Source: an uncultured Christensenellaceae bacterium
Lineage (GTDB): Bacteria; Bacillota; Clostridia; Christensenellales; Pumilibacteraceae
Length of the DNA: 64,000 nt
Reading direction: 5' to 3'
Assembly: GCA_910587445.1 (NCBI GenBank)
Contig: CAJULE010000003.1
Span: 1 to 64,000, forward strand
Shown here piece by piece: positions 34,061 to 44,086 of the stretch. How positions within the stretch are numbered: the first letter of the stretch is position 1; each line of letters opens with the position of its first letter. The position numbers and the translations under genes were made by a program. Below the pieces are notes generated by a model. It searched no databases, had not been told where the DNA came from, and saw nothing but the letters and a program-made list of their open reading frames with translations.

Positions 34061-34922
34061 CTATCCTTGTACTTCGGAGCCGAAATCTTCAAACAGTATT
34101 TTTTCGAATGCGGGCGTCCACCATTTTAGGTACCCCGCCTTATACGGATGCACGGGATCGTGCATATAAAAGTCGTAGTCCTCGCTCGAAATATCATTGA
34201 ATTCTTCGTCGTTGAATAGGTCGACAATGCGAACGTCCGCACCGACCGAGTTCCATTTTTCGGCAACTTCGTATGCGGCTTCCACCAATACGGCATACTC
34301 CGAGCCTTTCGGATCCCTGCTCTTTCGCTCGCCCGTATCGTCGAAGCGCGCGTTCGAGAAAAAGTATACGGGGCTGTCCCACGTCTCGCGCACATAGGCG
34401 ACGACGTATTCCATTGCGCCGATCGTCGTCTTTACGTCGAAGCTTTCTTTTTCCGTAACGTCCGTTCCCGTGACCGCGCCGCGCTTATCTTTAAACTCGT
34501 CTTTTGCGTCGTTCATCGAGATCTGGCAGAAAAACGCATCGATTTTTTTGCTCTTGTCAAAAGCCTTCGTGGTCTTTAAGCGGGTTATATACGAATCGTA
34601 GCTCGCAAAAATTTTCTTATACGGCTCGTCTATAAGCGTCGTGCCGCTGACCGCCTCTTTTACGCAGGTCGCGCCGTTACGCGCGGCGATATAGTCCGCA
34701 ACCGCTACGTCTCCGCTTTCCATGCCGAGAGTCACGGACGAGCCGAGCCAATAGAAAGTCTTACCTGTGATCGCCGTCTCGGCGGGTGTGCACTTATCCA
34801 AATCGAAATCGGACGAATTCGAGCCGCAAGCGACCGAAAACAGCGAGAACAATAATGCGAGCGCAAAAAGCCCTGCCGACAATCTTGCAAAAATATTTGT
34901 TTTTTTTGCGGTTTTTGATCAC
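34061..34922 (-). pseudogene. Cassette C SGNH-hydrolase-like lipoprotein, frameshifted in an A8 run
   Basis: The body encodes an SGNH/GDSL-type esterase: block I-like FYWLGSSVTLG, block III-like CQISMNDA and block V HDPVHP. The natural start appears to be the GTG at 34922, with GGGAG 8 bases upstream. From there the frame leaves the body after an A8 run (plus-strand T at 34900-34907). With A7 the N-terminus becomes a proper signal peptide (MIKNRKKTNIFARLSAG...) ending in lipobox FSVAC. Without it the frame begins only at a TTG at 34882 with no ribosome site. Such proteins often remove acetyl groups from glycans. It precedes GH3-C by 42 bases in the same operon. Confidence 0.7.
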
Positions 34923-35072
34923 GTTTGACTCTCCCTTTTTGTTTTACACGGAAAGTATAACACGCTTTTCGAAAAAATTGTGCGCTTTGCCACTTTTCGC
35001 CGCAAGAAAGCCATAATAGGTCTCCGCGCGGCATAACCCGTCGGTTTTTCGGCACGGTTGACATATCGGGAC

Positions 35073-35105
35073 ATAAAAAAGATCCTTCCTATGCGGAGGG
35101 ATCCG
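35073..35105 (-). terminator. Terminator after the cassette C kinase
   Basis: GATCCTTCC (about 35081-35089) pairs with GGAGGGATC (35096-35104) with one mismatch. On the minus strand TTTTTT follows. It separates the regulators from the SGNH/GH3-C genes, which have an extended -10 promoter (TGTTATACT) near 34960. Confidence 0.7.
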
Positions 35106-35128
35106 AAAAAATCTTTCGTCCGCGCAGG

Positions 35129-36417
35129 CTATTTTACGGGTAGCAGTATATCGAGAGCAAACATATTGTTCGCATAAGAGACGGTCAAATTGCCGCCGTA
35201 TTTTTTGACTATATAAAGAATACTTTTCATACCGAAACCGTGTCCGTCGTCCTTTTTGCTCGTTACGGGCAAGCCGTTCGACATCACGGGAGGATTTTCG
35301 CACCAATTTTCTATGTGTATGCACTTCTGCCCGCCGCGCTCGAAAACCTTGAGACCCACGACCCGTCTCGAAACGTCTTGCGTCTTCAGTACGCTTTCGA
35401 AAGCATTGTCTATGGCGTTTCCGAACAGAGAATAAATATCTCCGTACTTCATATCCGAAAGAAGTTTTCCGTCCGCCATATATGTGAAATTGATGTTTTT
35501 GCTTTGGGAGTACATTCCCTTTTCGGTCAATAGGCAGCCGAGAGCGTCGTTGCCCGTCTTGGCAATGGAATCGTAAATCATGATCGCCTGACCGAGCTCG
35601 TCAATACTGCTCTTTCTTTCGCTCTCGTCCTTCATGGAGCCGAGAGCGGCTATCTGATGCTTTAAATCGTGACACTTTATGTTTATAAGTTCCATTTGGC
35701 TTTAGCCGTGTCGTAGTACTGCGCTTCGCGGCGCATACGGCTTTCGAGCTCGGCATTCTGTTCGCGCAGTCTGCCCGTGCGGAACACGCCGAACTGCAAG
35801 CCTATTATGAGCAGATCGAGAATCACCGAATATATTTCGTAGCCTATCGCGATTATGCTCGCCGTAAAAAGATCGTTCCTTATGTGCCTCACGAACACGC
35901 CGAGAATTATCATTACCAGAAGGAAAGTACCCGCAACCGTAAGCGTCGACGTCTTGGGAAGCTCCTTGAAATCCTCGGGCTGCATACGGCGGATATACAC
36001 GAAAAAGTAGACGGCGTATATAACGGCATACACGCCGGCAAGCGCAAACAGATAGCCTATTTTGCCGTACTCGCTGCCCGCAGGAACACCCGAGATACGC
36101 ATGATGAGCTCGAAAATGTGATGCGCGAGGTTCTGGACGAGAAAGGATACGAAACAAAAGAACAGCGTATTGAAAATAGGCATATCGAAGCACAACCACG
36201 CGTACAAAAACGCAAACAGGTAGCCGAGCAGATAATACGTGAAATAGCCTACCGACACGGGCAAAAACGGTATTGCCGTAGGCGAATAGTAGAGCGCCGA
36301 CAGTCCGAAAAACAATACGCCGAAGCCTATGACGCGCGCTATGAAATACGGACGGCGGTTGAAGCGGAAAAACATCAGCGCAACGGGGATCATCAATTGA
36401 AACAGAAAAGTTATCAC
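35129..36417 (-). pseudogene. Cassette C GHKL histidine kinase, frameshifted
   Basis: The membrane domain (36417-35683) and the GHKL ATPase domain (35695-35129) are in different frames. Adding one C to the CC at 35698-35699 joins them as KAQMELINIKCHDLKHQI, which aligns with the intact paralogues exactly at the phospho-acceptor motif. N box LFGNAIDNAFESV and G box GFGMKSILYIVKKYGG are intact. The GTG start overlaps the ancestral stop of the regulator (GTGA). As given, the sensor and ATPase halves cannot be made as one protein. Confidence 0.85.
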
Positions 36418-37130
36418 TGTCCACCTCCGTAATAGACGGCAAGCGCGTCCATAAAAGCCTACTTTTTGGAACGGCTTATGGAAAGCGTCTGTCCGTCGTC
36501 CATGATCACTTCGTCGCCCGTCACTTTTTTGACGCAGGCGAGATTGACGAGATAGGCGTTGTTACAGCGGGCGAAATTCATTCCCTCGAGCTTCTTTTCC
36601 GTATCCTTCATCGAAGCGCGGCTCTTTATTTGCTCGGTTTCCGTGTGGTATATGACGAAATGCAAGCTGCTTTCGACATACTGTATGTCCGAAGTCTTGA
36701 GTTTCGTAAAGCCGCCGCCCACTCCTACGAGAATGACGTCGCGCAAGAGCTTGTTCTGTATTCGCACAGCCTTTTCGAGCTTGAGAGAAAAATTGAAATA
36801 GTCCACGGGCTTTACCATGAAATCGAGCGCATCCACCTCATAGCCGCTGACCGCATACTTTGCCATATTCGTCACGAATATGAGCGACACGTTCTTGTCC
36901 GTCGCCCTAAGCTTTCTCGAGGTCTTTATCCCGTCGAGCCTGGGCATCTCGACGTCCATGAACACTATGTTATAGCCGCCGTCGCCGTCATACCCCATTA
37001 TGAACTTCAAGCCGTCGTCGAACACGTCCACCTTGAATTTCACGTCGTTTTCCGCAGAATAGCGCTCGAGATACCCCTCGAGCAATTTCGAATATTTCCT
37101 ATCATCCTCGACTATCGCAACAGATAACAT
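36414..37130 (-). pseudogene. Cassette C LytTR response regulator truncated by an amber codon
   Basis: From the ATG at 37130 (GGAG 6 bases upstream) the receiver is intact (VAIVEDD, phospho-Asp in IVFMDVEMPRLDG). The LytTR domain reads to SISRSKK and then meets TAG at 36459-36461, where paralogues have Lys. The same frame continues AFMDALAVYYGGGQ to a TGA that overlaps the kinase GTG, as in the intact cassettes. The change is therefore one substitution (AAG to TAG) that removes the last 15 residues. The truncated protein may keep partial DNA binding. Confidence 0.8.
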
Positions 37131-37179
37131 AAGCTTCTCCCTCTCGAAAACACGGTTCCACCGCAACTACACCTCTCCT

Positions 37180-37208
37180 ATTATAAGATATATTATAATA
37201 TTTTTCAA
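37180..37208 (-). promoter_or_regulatory. Promoter of the cassette C regulator
   Basis: Minus strand TTGAAA (37203-37208), 17 bases, TATAAT (37180-37185). It is intact although the genes behind it are broken. Confidence 0.75.
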
Positions 37209-37261
37209 ACGTAATCGGCGCATTTTTTCATAACAGGGCATAAAAATGACATAACTGCCGA

Positions 37262-37295
37262 ACCGAAAAGAAAACCCCGCCATGATAGCGGGGCT
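37262..37295 (-). terminator. Terminator of the ferritin-like gene
   Basis: CCCCGC (37275-37280) pairs with GCGGGG (37288-37293). The minus strand then reads TTTTCTTTTC. It lies 15 bases beyond the stop at 37310. Confidence 0.8.
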
Positions 37296-37309
37296 TTGCC
37301 GAAAGAGGT

Positions 37310-38572
37310 TTACGGTTTTCTGCCGATGTCGATGTTGTCGACGAGGCGATTGCGAAGGGACTTTACGGGATGCGGCTGTTCCTCGAAGCGATAGTCCTCG
37401 CCGCACTCGAGAATATACTTGTCTATTACGTCGTGGCTTGCGACATATGCGGGCGAGCGGTTGACTTTGTCGTTGTACTTAAAGAACTCGTAGTTTTCGG
37501 GCAGGCTCTTTAAAGGGACGATTTCTTCGAGCATAGCCGAATTCGTGACCGTACGCGCAAGAATATTGCGGATATAGGTCTTGTTTGCCTCGGCGTTTTT
37601 ATTGAACGCTATGAGCTCGGGGAATTCTCCGCCGGCGAGGAGTTCGCGCGCGTCCTTTTTCTCGTACTTTTTGAGAAGCTCTGCGACCTTGTGAAGGTGC
37701 GCTATCTCCTGCCTTAAGTGCGCTTCCCAGATGAGACGTACGTTCTCCTCGGTCTCGTCCTCGAGCATAGAATAGTAAAGATAGCACTCCGCGTACTCGT
37801 GCATAAGCGCGCACTCGAGCCAGGTCGCCGACGAATCCATGAGCGATTCGTACTGCGTGACATGCTGTTCCTCTATCATCGCAATTTCCATATAGAGTCT
37901 GCGCCCGAGGTCGGAGCCCTGATAGAACGTGCCGACGTTCATATAATAGTTCATAGTCTGCTGTTCCGCCGCCGTTATTATAGCGGTCTGGAGCTTCGTG
38001 AGCGGATCGGCGGTCTTGTTGTTTATTCCGCGGCGCACGTCGTCGAACGGATGACGGTGTTCGGCGATCGTAGGTCTTCCGGGCATTATCTCCGTATAGC
38101 CTCCGACGAGCTTTTCGCCGAGCACGCCCTGTTCCATTTCGAGCAGGTCGCTGTATCTGTAGAGGTGGTCGAAGTCCTCGAGAAGGGCAAAGTCGAGCGA
38201 CTTTTTGACGTAAGCGTCGCGCTCGCGACGCGCCATCAGTGCCGTAAGATCGACGGCAAGCTGCTCGTATGCGATAGTCGTCTCGAGAATGGTCTCGTCT
38301 ATCGGCTTGAGATAGCTTATGCGCTTTTGCTGCTGCTGGTCGCTTCGTCTTATGAGAGCGATCTGTCTGCGCAGCTCGTTGTCGGTGCAATGACGGGCAA
38401 AGTTGTGGTAGAAGCCGCTCTGTTCGAATTCCGTGCCGTTCATGAGAATTATTCTCACTTTCGTATACGGGTCTACGGCATTCTTGTCGTAGGCTTTGGG
38501 GTAGAGCTTTTTCCAATCATCGAACCAATCGCTTTCCTTGATCGGTTTCTCGTTTAACGGATTGAAACTCAT
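37310..38572 (-). CDS. Ferritin-like (probable diiron) protein
   Basis: The 420-residue protein is almost entirely helical and has no signal peptide. Glu/His motifs typical of a ferritin-like four-helix metal site are spaced along it: TIAYEQLAVDL (about 95), EEQHVTQYESLMD (about 235), HEYAECYLYYSMLEDE (about 260) and RQEIAHLHKVAELL (about 290). The size exceeds simple ferritins or rubrerythrins, and no rubredoxin Cys pair is seen. A role in oxygen or peroxide handling would suit an anaerobe but is inference. It has its own AAGGAG site and terminator and separates cassettes C and D. Confidence 0.7.
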   Translation of the reverse strand: MSFNPLNEKPIKESDWFDDWKKLYPKAYDKNAVDPYTKVRIILMNGTEFEQSGFYHNFARHCTDNELRRQIALIRRSDQQQQKRISYLKPIDETILETTIAYEQLAVDLTALMARRERDAYVKKSLDFALLEDFDHLYRYSDLLEMEQGVLGEKLVGGYTEIMPGRPTIAEHRHPFDDVRRGINNKTADPLTKLQTAIITAAEQQTMNYYMNVGTFYQGSDLGRRLYMEIAMIEEQHVTQYESLMDSSATWLECALMHEYAECYLYYSMLEDETEENVRLIWEAHLRQEIAHLHKVAELLKKYEKKDARELLAGGEFPELIAFNKNAEANKTYIRNILARTVTNSAMLEEIVPLKSLPENYEFFKYNDKVNRSPAYVASHDVIDKYILECGEDYRFEEQPHPVKSLRNRLVDNIDIGRKP

Positions 38573-38639
38573 GTTTTACTTGTCTCCTTTTTGATGTGGA
38601 TTGATAAAACGATTTTGCCCCACCTATAAAAGTTTAATA

Positions 38640-38679
38640 CCAAAAAAAGATAAGCGTCCTTACCGTGAAAGACGCTTAC
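38640..38679 (-). terminator. Terminator of GH3-D
   Basis: TAAGCGTC (38651-38658) pairs with GACGCTTA (38671-38678). On the minus strand a TTTTTTT tract (complement of 38642-38648) follows. Confidence 0.85.
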
Positions 38680-38705
38680 CTCGTTAGTGACACTGATTAT
38701 TGCTT

Positions 38706-41700
38706 TTATTTCTTCGATTTGTAGTTCTCGGGATGTTTACGGCTGTCGAGCAGTCTAAGCACCGTAAGCACGATTATTGTGACTGCCGCCGCATATATTA
38801 TGACACTCGCTATTATAAGGCATATCTGCCAGGGCGCAAGCGTATAGCTTATTATCGAGCCGGGAGCCAAACCGTTCATCGCATTGGAATGTGCGGCGGC
38901 ATAGAGGAAGTGCTTAACTGCTTCGCGAGCTGCTTTCAATGTAGTTGCCTTATCCGTCTCGCTTATAGTCAACCATTCCTCGCCGGGCTCGGGAACGGTT
39001 GCGAGTGCAACGTCCGCACCCGAATGAATCATCTGGTCGAGATCCATGTATGCTCTCTGTTGGTTCTTAAAATCGGTTATGACTACGCCCTCGAAGTTCC
39101 ATTCGCCGCGTACAACATCAGTCATGAGCTCTTTGTTGCCGCCCGCCCACGTGGAGCCTATGGCATTAAACGAGGACATAAGTCCCGTGCAGGCACGAAT
39201 TGTCCTTGTAGACATACCGCCGTTGTCGTCGGAAATGTATTTAACCTCGCAAGTTGCTTCCTTGACTGCCATTTCGAACGGTTTGAGATAAATTTCTCTG
39301 ATCGTCTGCTCGTCCGCCCAGGTGTACAAACAGTTGCTCGAAGCATAGCCCCAGCCGCCGCGATAAGTCTCCTGATCGTTGAGCGCAAAGTGCTTGAGCA
39401 TGACCCAAAGTCCCTTGCCCGTAGCGCCGCCTATTTCGGCAGCAACCAGCTTGCCCGACAGAAGCGGATCCTCGGAAAAGTATTCAAAGTTTCTGCCGCC
39501 GAACGGGCTGCGGTGCATATCCGCACCCGGTGCATACCATACGCTGAACGGACGTTTGGCAACCTCTCTCACCATGATAGCTTCGGCACCTACCATCTCA
39601 CCCATGCGATGTGCAAGCTCAACATTGAACGTGCCGGCAAGAGCCACTTCGCAGGTATAGGCATTGACGGGAGCGTCCAATGCGCCCTCGACGCCCGCCC
39701 AAGAAAGCGATATTCCCTGCGGTCCGTCGCCGTGAAGCAGTTCGGGAAGCCCGACGGAGCTTGCCGCCGGAGAGCCGTAGCCGCTGGCAACGATAATGTG
39801 AATTATTTCTTCCAACGACATCTGATCCATAAGCCGCTCCCATGCAGGATCGTCTGCGTCGAGTCCGCGCATATCGATGAGACTCAAACCGTTGTCCGCA
39901 CCCGTCACGGGTTTTTCCGTATCGGTCGCATCTATATCGCTGCTCACATCGTATTTTGCCGCGGCGGCTATAAGCTCGGCGCTTGCCGTGCGGTCTGCGT
40001 CCGTAGGCGCTTCGGGCATCTTCGCGAATTTATCGGCACGCGTAAGAATGGTCATTTTGTCCATTTCCTGTTTTATGTTGCTCTCGTCGAAAGCATTGGT
40101 TGCGGGAACATAGTTCTCTTCCGGTCTCTGTCCCTGCGCTTCTTTTTCGGTTCTTCTCGCGCCGTCATGCTCTGCATTGTAGATCATTTTGCGGGAGTTG
40201 TGCCAAGAAACCGTCTGACCGTCGATTACATCGTGACTGTTTGCTCTGAGCGAGAACACATAGTCTCCCTCGTCGAGTATATAGCACTTGTTGTCCTTAT
40301 AGTCGTACGACGTGAGGTCGTCCTTAGTGAACGTGAGCATCACCGTGTCGCTCTCTCCGGGCGCAAGCATTTTCGTCTTGCCAAAAGCAATGAGCGAAGC
40401 CGTGGATTTTTCCACTCCGCCCTGTATGTACGGAGCGGTCACATAGAGCTGCACAGCGCTCTTGCCGTTTTCCGCACCCGTGTTCGTGACTTTCACGTCA
40501 ACACTCATATCGTCGCCGCCGAGGTTTTTGCCGACAATCTTTTGCGTGAAGGTCGTGTAAGAAAGTCCGTATCCGAAAGGATAGACAACTTCCGTGTCAT
40601 AGTCGAAGCCTTCCTTGCCTATATCCGCCGCCGTCTCGTAGTAGCGATAGCCGACGTAGATACCTTCTTCATATTGAGTGAAGAAACCGGTATCCCAGCT
40701 GTTGGTCTTGTCTATGTTATTATAGCTGTTTCTCTTGCCTACGCCGGCATTACGCATTGCGGCGGGATCATAGGCATAGTTATACGGATCTGCGAAGTTG
40801 CAGAACGAAGGGTTCTTCGTAAAGTCTGCGGGGAAAATGTCGGGCGTCTTACCGCTCGGGTTTACTTCGCCGCTTAAGATCCTGCCGAGAGCGTTGAAGC
40901 CCGTCTGTCCTGGACCGGGTGCAAATATCACTGCACCAATCTTATCGTCCTTTTCGACGTCGCCGAGCTCCATGACGTTCGCCGAATTTACGACGAGAAT
41001 AATCTTGCCGAAGTTCTGTTCCTTGACAGCCGCTATGAGCGCTTCTTCCTCGTCGGTGAGTTCCAAATAGTGCTTGTCGGGGTTATATCCGTACTTTTTC
41101 CCTTCGCCTCTGCCGTAAAAAGCATTCTCGCCCATTTCCATGGGCAAGTCGCCCTGTTCTCCACCCACTCTGCCTATCATAATAAGTGCGATGTCGGAAT
41201 ACGATTTTGCCTGTGCCATATCGAGCGCACTTGCGGGCGCTTCTATAAGATCCCAATTGCCGTAGCCGAACTCTGTTGTGGGACGCTCATCTGCTGATTT
41301 GCTCACTCTGGGCTTAAGTTTGAACGCCGACATAAGAGCGTTCGATGTTCCGTTACCTGTATTAACGGCATTGCCGAGCATATTGGCGTCATCCTTGGAC
41401 CAATCGTCGTAAGCCGCAACAAGCGTAGGATTGACGGTAAAGCCCGCATTCTCGAGTCCCTTTTGCGGGGTGACGCTTGTCTCCGTCTTTACCTTGCCCG
41501 AGCCCGTTCCTCCATAGACGGGATGCGAAAAGCCCCAGCCGAAACAGTTTATCTTGGTGGGATTAGTCTTGCTCGTCGCTATGGGCAGCGTGTTCGACTT
41601 GTTCTTTAAAAGCACAAAGCCCTCGCCCGCTATTTCCTCGGTCAACGCTTCGGCTGCCGCAAGAAGTTTTTTACGCGTATCGTAGCCGCTCGTATAGTAG

Positions 41701-41888
41701 TCCGTGTCCCAATCCTCTGTTCCCTCGGCTTTGGTTATCACCATTTTGCCCGCGCCGAATACAAAGTCCATGACCTTGGAATACATATTCATAAGCACCG
41801 TAACCGTTATCATGGCTGCGCAGACAACCGCAACCACAGGCAACCAAATAGCCATGAATATGCTTTGACGCATACGTTGTTTTTGCAT
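38706..41888 (-). CDS. GH3-D: membrane-anchored family 3 glycosidase with reversed domain order
   Basis: At 1060 residues this is the longest copy. A membrane segment (about 10-37) is followed by the GH3 C-terminal domain (VLLKNKSNTLPIATSK, YPFGYGLSYTTF), an Fn3-like domain (VDVKVTNTGAENGKSAVQLYV) and a C-terminal TIM barrel. The barrel shows GDGPQGI, GRNFEYFSEDPLLSG, KHFALNDQETYR and the nucleophile candidate in VVITDFKN. A final membrane segment and basic tail (LLDSRKHPENYKSKK) end it. AGGAG lies 7 bases before the ATG. It has its own promoter and terminator and, unlike the other cassettes, no lipoprotein or small membrane partner. Confidence 0.9.
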   Translation of the reverse strand: MQKQRMRQSIFMAIWLPVVAVVCAAMITVTVLMNMYSKVMDFVFGAGKMVITKAEGTEDWDTDYYTSGYDTRKKLLAAAEALTEEIAGEGFVLLKNKSNTLPIATSKTNPTKINCFGWGFSHPVYGGTGSGKVKTETSVTPQKGLENAGFTVNPTLVAAYDDWSKDDANMLGNAVNTGNGTSNALMSAFKLKPRVSKSADERPTTEFGYGNWDLIEAPASALDMAQAKSYSDIALIMIGRVGGEQGDLPMEMGENAFYGRGEGKKYGYNPDKHYLELTDEEEALIAAVKEQNFGKIILVVNSANVMELGDVEKDDKIGAVIFAPGPGQTGFNALGRILSGEVNPSGKTPDIFPADFTKNPSFCNFADPYNYAYDPAAMRNAGVGKRNSYNNIDKTNSWDTGFFTQYEEGIYVGYRYYETAADIGKEGFDYDTEVVYPFGYGLSYTTFTQKIVGKNLGGDDMSVDVKVTNTGAENGKSAVQLYVTAPYIQGGVEKSTASLIAFGKTKMLAPGESDTVMLTFTKDDLTSYDYKDNKCYILDEGDYVFSLRANSHDVIDGQTVSWHNSRKMIYNAEHDGARRTEKEAQGQRPEENYVPATNAFDESNIKQEMDKMTILTRADKFAKMPEAPTDADRTASAELIAAAAKYDVSSDIDATDTEKPVTGADNGLSLIDMRGLDADDPAWERLMDQMSLEEIIHIIVASGYGSPAASSVGLPELLHGDGPQGISLSWAGVEGALDAPVNAYTCEVALAGTFNVELAHRMGEMVGAEAIMVREVAKRPFSVWYAPGADMHRSPFGGRNFEYFSEDPLLSGKLVAAEIGGATGKGLWVMLKHFALNDQETYRGGWGYASSNCLYTWADEQTIREIYLKPFEMAVKEATCEVKYISDDNGGMSTRTIRACTGLMSSFNAIGSTWAGGNKELMTDVVRGEWNFEGVVITDFKNQQRAYMDLDQMIHSGADVALATVPEPGEEWLTISETDKATTLKAAREAVKHFLYAAAHSNAMNGLAPGSIISYTLAPWQICLIIASVIIYAAAVTIIVLTVLRLLDSRKHPENYKSKK

Positions 41889-41911
41889 TTTCCTTCTCCT
41901 TTCATAAAAAT

Positions 41912-41967
41912 ATTCGGTGCGATTGCTCGACCGAATATATAATAAATAAAAGAAAGAAAGTTTTCAA
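41912..41967 (-). promoter_or_regulatory. GH3-D promoter and adjacent palindrome
   Basis: Minus strand TTGAAA (41962-41967), 17 bases, TATTAT (41939-41944). Immediately downstream ATTCGGT (41912-41918) mirrors ACCGAAT (41930-41936); it would lie at the start of the transcript as an operator or leader hairpin. Confidence 0.65.
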
Positions 41968-42006
41968 TAGGTCTGTCTCAAAACCCCCGTTTTTTGGCAC
42001 CAACCA

Positions 42007-43323
42007 TTAAATATCTTTGCCGCCGTCGTCTTTGCCGCACGAAAGAGGCAAAACTATGTCCACGGAAAAGCTGTTTTTGCTTGTCGTGAACTTTGCCTGT
42101 CCGCCGTATTTTTCCGCGATATAGACTATGCTTCTCGTTCCGAATCCGTGATATTGCCTGTCCCCTTTTGTTACGGGTATATCTCCGTCGAAATCGATAC
42201 TTCCTTCATTATAGTTCTCCGCATGAAGAAACAGAAGTCCCATGGATTCGGACGAGCTAAGCGCAATAACGCGGTTTTCCTTCTCGGGCACGTTTTCCAC
42301 AGCCGTTATCGCATTGTCCATTATATTGGAAAAGATCGAGTATAAATCGGACGGCTCGATATGCGAAAAACGCTTGCCGTCTATCATACAAGTGAGCTTT
42401 ATACCCGATTTTTCGCAGTACAATCCTTTGTCCGCAAGCACCACGTCTATGACTTCGTTTCCCGTCTTTACGGCACTGTCGTAAACGGAGACGAGCTTTT
42501 CCATTTCCTCTAACCTACTGTCGGACAGATCTCCGCCGGAAAGCTGCAACCGCCGTATCTCATGCTTTAGGTCGTGACACTTTATGTTTATGAGATCTAT
42601 CGTCTCCTTCGTCATTTTGTATTGTTGCTTTTCTTTTTCCCAAAGGAGCTTCATCCCTTCCATTTCCTCGCCCATTTCCCTGCGACGAAATACCGCGCGC
42701 ATAAGCGCGAGACTGAACACGCAGCTCATTATGTCGAACGCCGCATAAGTGAAACGCACGTAAAACGACTTTTCTGTAGTATCCACTCCGTATATCGAAC
42801 TGAACACCATGACGCAAAGCAATACGGCTATCGATATGAGCACGAGATTTACGCCTTGCCCCAATCGTTTTTCGCCGAGCCGCATGGAGCGCGCGCAAAA
42901 GAAATATGCAAGCGCATACAATACGGCGAATACCGCAAAGTAACATATTATATTAAGAGCAAGCACGCCCTCGCCGTTTTTCAAAAACTCCATAACGGGC
43001 TGAGCGAAGATGTGCGCCATATGCTGGAGCGCATATCCGCAAGTAGCGCAAAACAAAGCCGTGCCCGCCGTAACCTTAAACGACAAAAATACCGACGCGA
43101 CCGTTGCGCCGAAAAGAACGAAATACCTGAGTATGCGCAAAAAGATGTTATAGTTTGCCGTATCGTTCCAAATCATAGACAGCCCGAAGCAAACGATCAC
43201 GCAAGCGACTGCCCGCAATATAAAGTATTTTCTTCTGACGCAAGACACGCAGAACAGCCCCACCGCGGGAAGAAACTGTGAAATAAAAAGCAAATACCGC
43301 CAATACAAGCTAAGGAGAGTCAT
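42007..43323 (-). CDS. Cassette D GHKL sensor histidine kinase (AgrC-like)
   Basis: The ATG at 43323 (GGGAG 6 bases upstream, ATGA overlap with the regulator stop) gives 438 residues. A multi-span membrane domain (about 1-205) precedes the GHKL ATPase with INIKCHDLKHEI, IFSNIMDNAITAV and GFGTRSIVYIAEKYGG. It lies about 120 bases upstream of GH3-D. The signal is unknown. Confidence 0.9.
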   Translation of the reverse strand: MTLLSLYWRYLLFISQFLPAVGLFCVSCVRRKYFILRAVACVIVCFGLSMIWNDTANYNIFLRILRYFVLFGATVASVFLSFKVTAGTALFCATCGYALQHMAHIFAQPVMEFLKNGEGVLALNIICYFAVFAVLYALAYFFCARSMRLGEKRLGQGVNLVLISIAVLLCVMVFSSIYGVDTTEKSFYVRFTYAAFDIMSCVFSLALMRAVFRRREMGEEMEGMKLLWEKEKQQYKMTKETIDLINIKCHDLKHEIRRLQLSGGDLSDSRLEEMEKLVSVYDSAVKTGNEVIDVVLADKGLYCEKSGIKLTCMIDGKRFSHIEPSDLYSIFSNIMDNAITAVENVPEKENRVIALSSSESMGLLFLHAENYNEGSIDFDGDIPVTKGDRQYHGFGTRSIVYIAEKYGGQAKFTTSKNSFSVDIVLPLSCGKDDGGKDI

Positions 43324-44033
43324 AGCCGACTCCCCGACTGCCATAGAGCAAGTTCTCCCATAAATTCTTTTCGGCGGCTTTGGCTCATATAGATTTCCTC
43401 GTTTCCGACGCAGATCTTAAGTCCGTTTACCGAAAGTATATGTCTCGGGTTTACGAGATAGCATTTATTGCACCGCAAAAAACCGCACGGCTTAAGTCTT
43501 GCTTCCACAGCCGCAAGCGTATCTCTGCTTTCTATTTTGCCGCTTTCGCAATGATAGATTATATTATGCGCTCTCACCTCGACATAAAATATATCTTTCG
43601 GTATGAGCCTGTGTATTCCGCCTGCCACGGGCACACAGTACTCGCGTTCGGCGTTTCTTTCCGCTTTGGCGACGGCACGCTTGAACTTCATGGAAAAATC
43701 GGCATATGACACGGGCTTTACGACAAAATCCACTGCGTCCACCTCATAGCCTTCGCACGCCATCTGCGCAAGGTTGGTAATGAACACAATACACACGGAA
43801 TCGTCTGTCTTTCGTATCTTCTTAGACGCATCCATGCCGTTCATCATGGGCAAATCGATGTCCATTAGAATAATGTCGTACTCGGAGCGGTAGTTTGTCA
43901 GAAGGCTCACCGCCTCTTTATATCTTTTTACCTTAAGTGCCTTTTGGTTCTCCTCGCCGAAGCGGACAAGATATTGCTCCAAAGTGCGGGCATAACCGTC
44001 ATCGTCTTCCACTATAGCTATATCCAGCGCCAT
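43320..44033 (-). CDS. Cassette D LytTR response regulator
   Basis: The ATG at 44033 gives 237 residues starting MALDIAIVEDDDG, with a GAGGAGAGG ribosome site just upstream. The receiver has its phospho-Asp in IILMDIDLPMMNG. The LytTR domain ends YMSQSRRKEFMGELALW. Its stop overlaps the kinase start by 4 bases. It probably controls GH3-D. Confidence 0.92.
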   Translation of the reverse strand: MALDIAIVEDDDGYARTLEQYLVRFGEENQKALKVKRYKEAVSLLTNYRSEYDIILMDIDLPMMNGMDASKKIRKTDDSVCIVFITNLAQMACEGYEVDAVDFVVKPVSYADFSMKFKRAVAKAERNAEREYCVPVAGGIHRLIPKDIFYVEVRAHNIIYHCESGKIESRDTLAAVEARLKPCGFLRCNKCYLVNPRHILSVNGLKICVGNEEIYMSQSRRKEFMGELALWQSGSRL

Positions 44034-44086
44034 ACCGTCCTCTCCTCGTGTCGTTTTTCCGTACAAACAAATTCAATTTCAATCGC

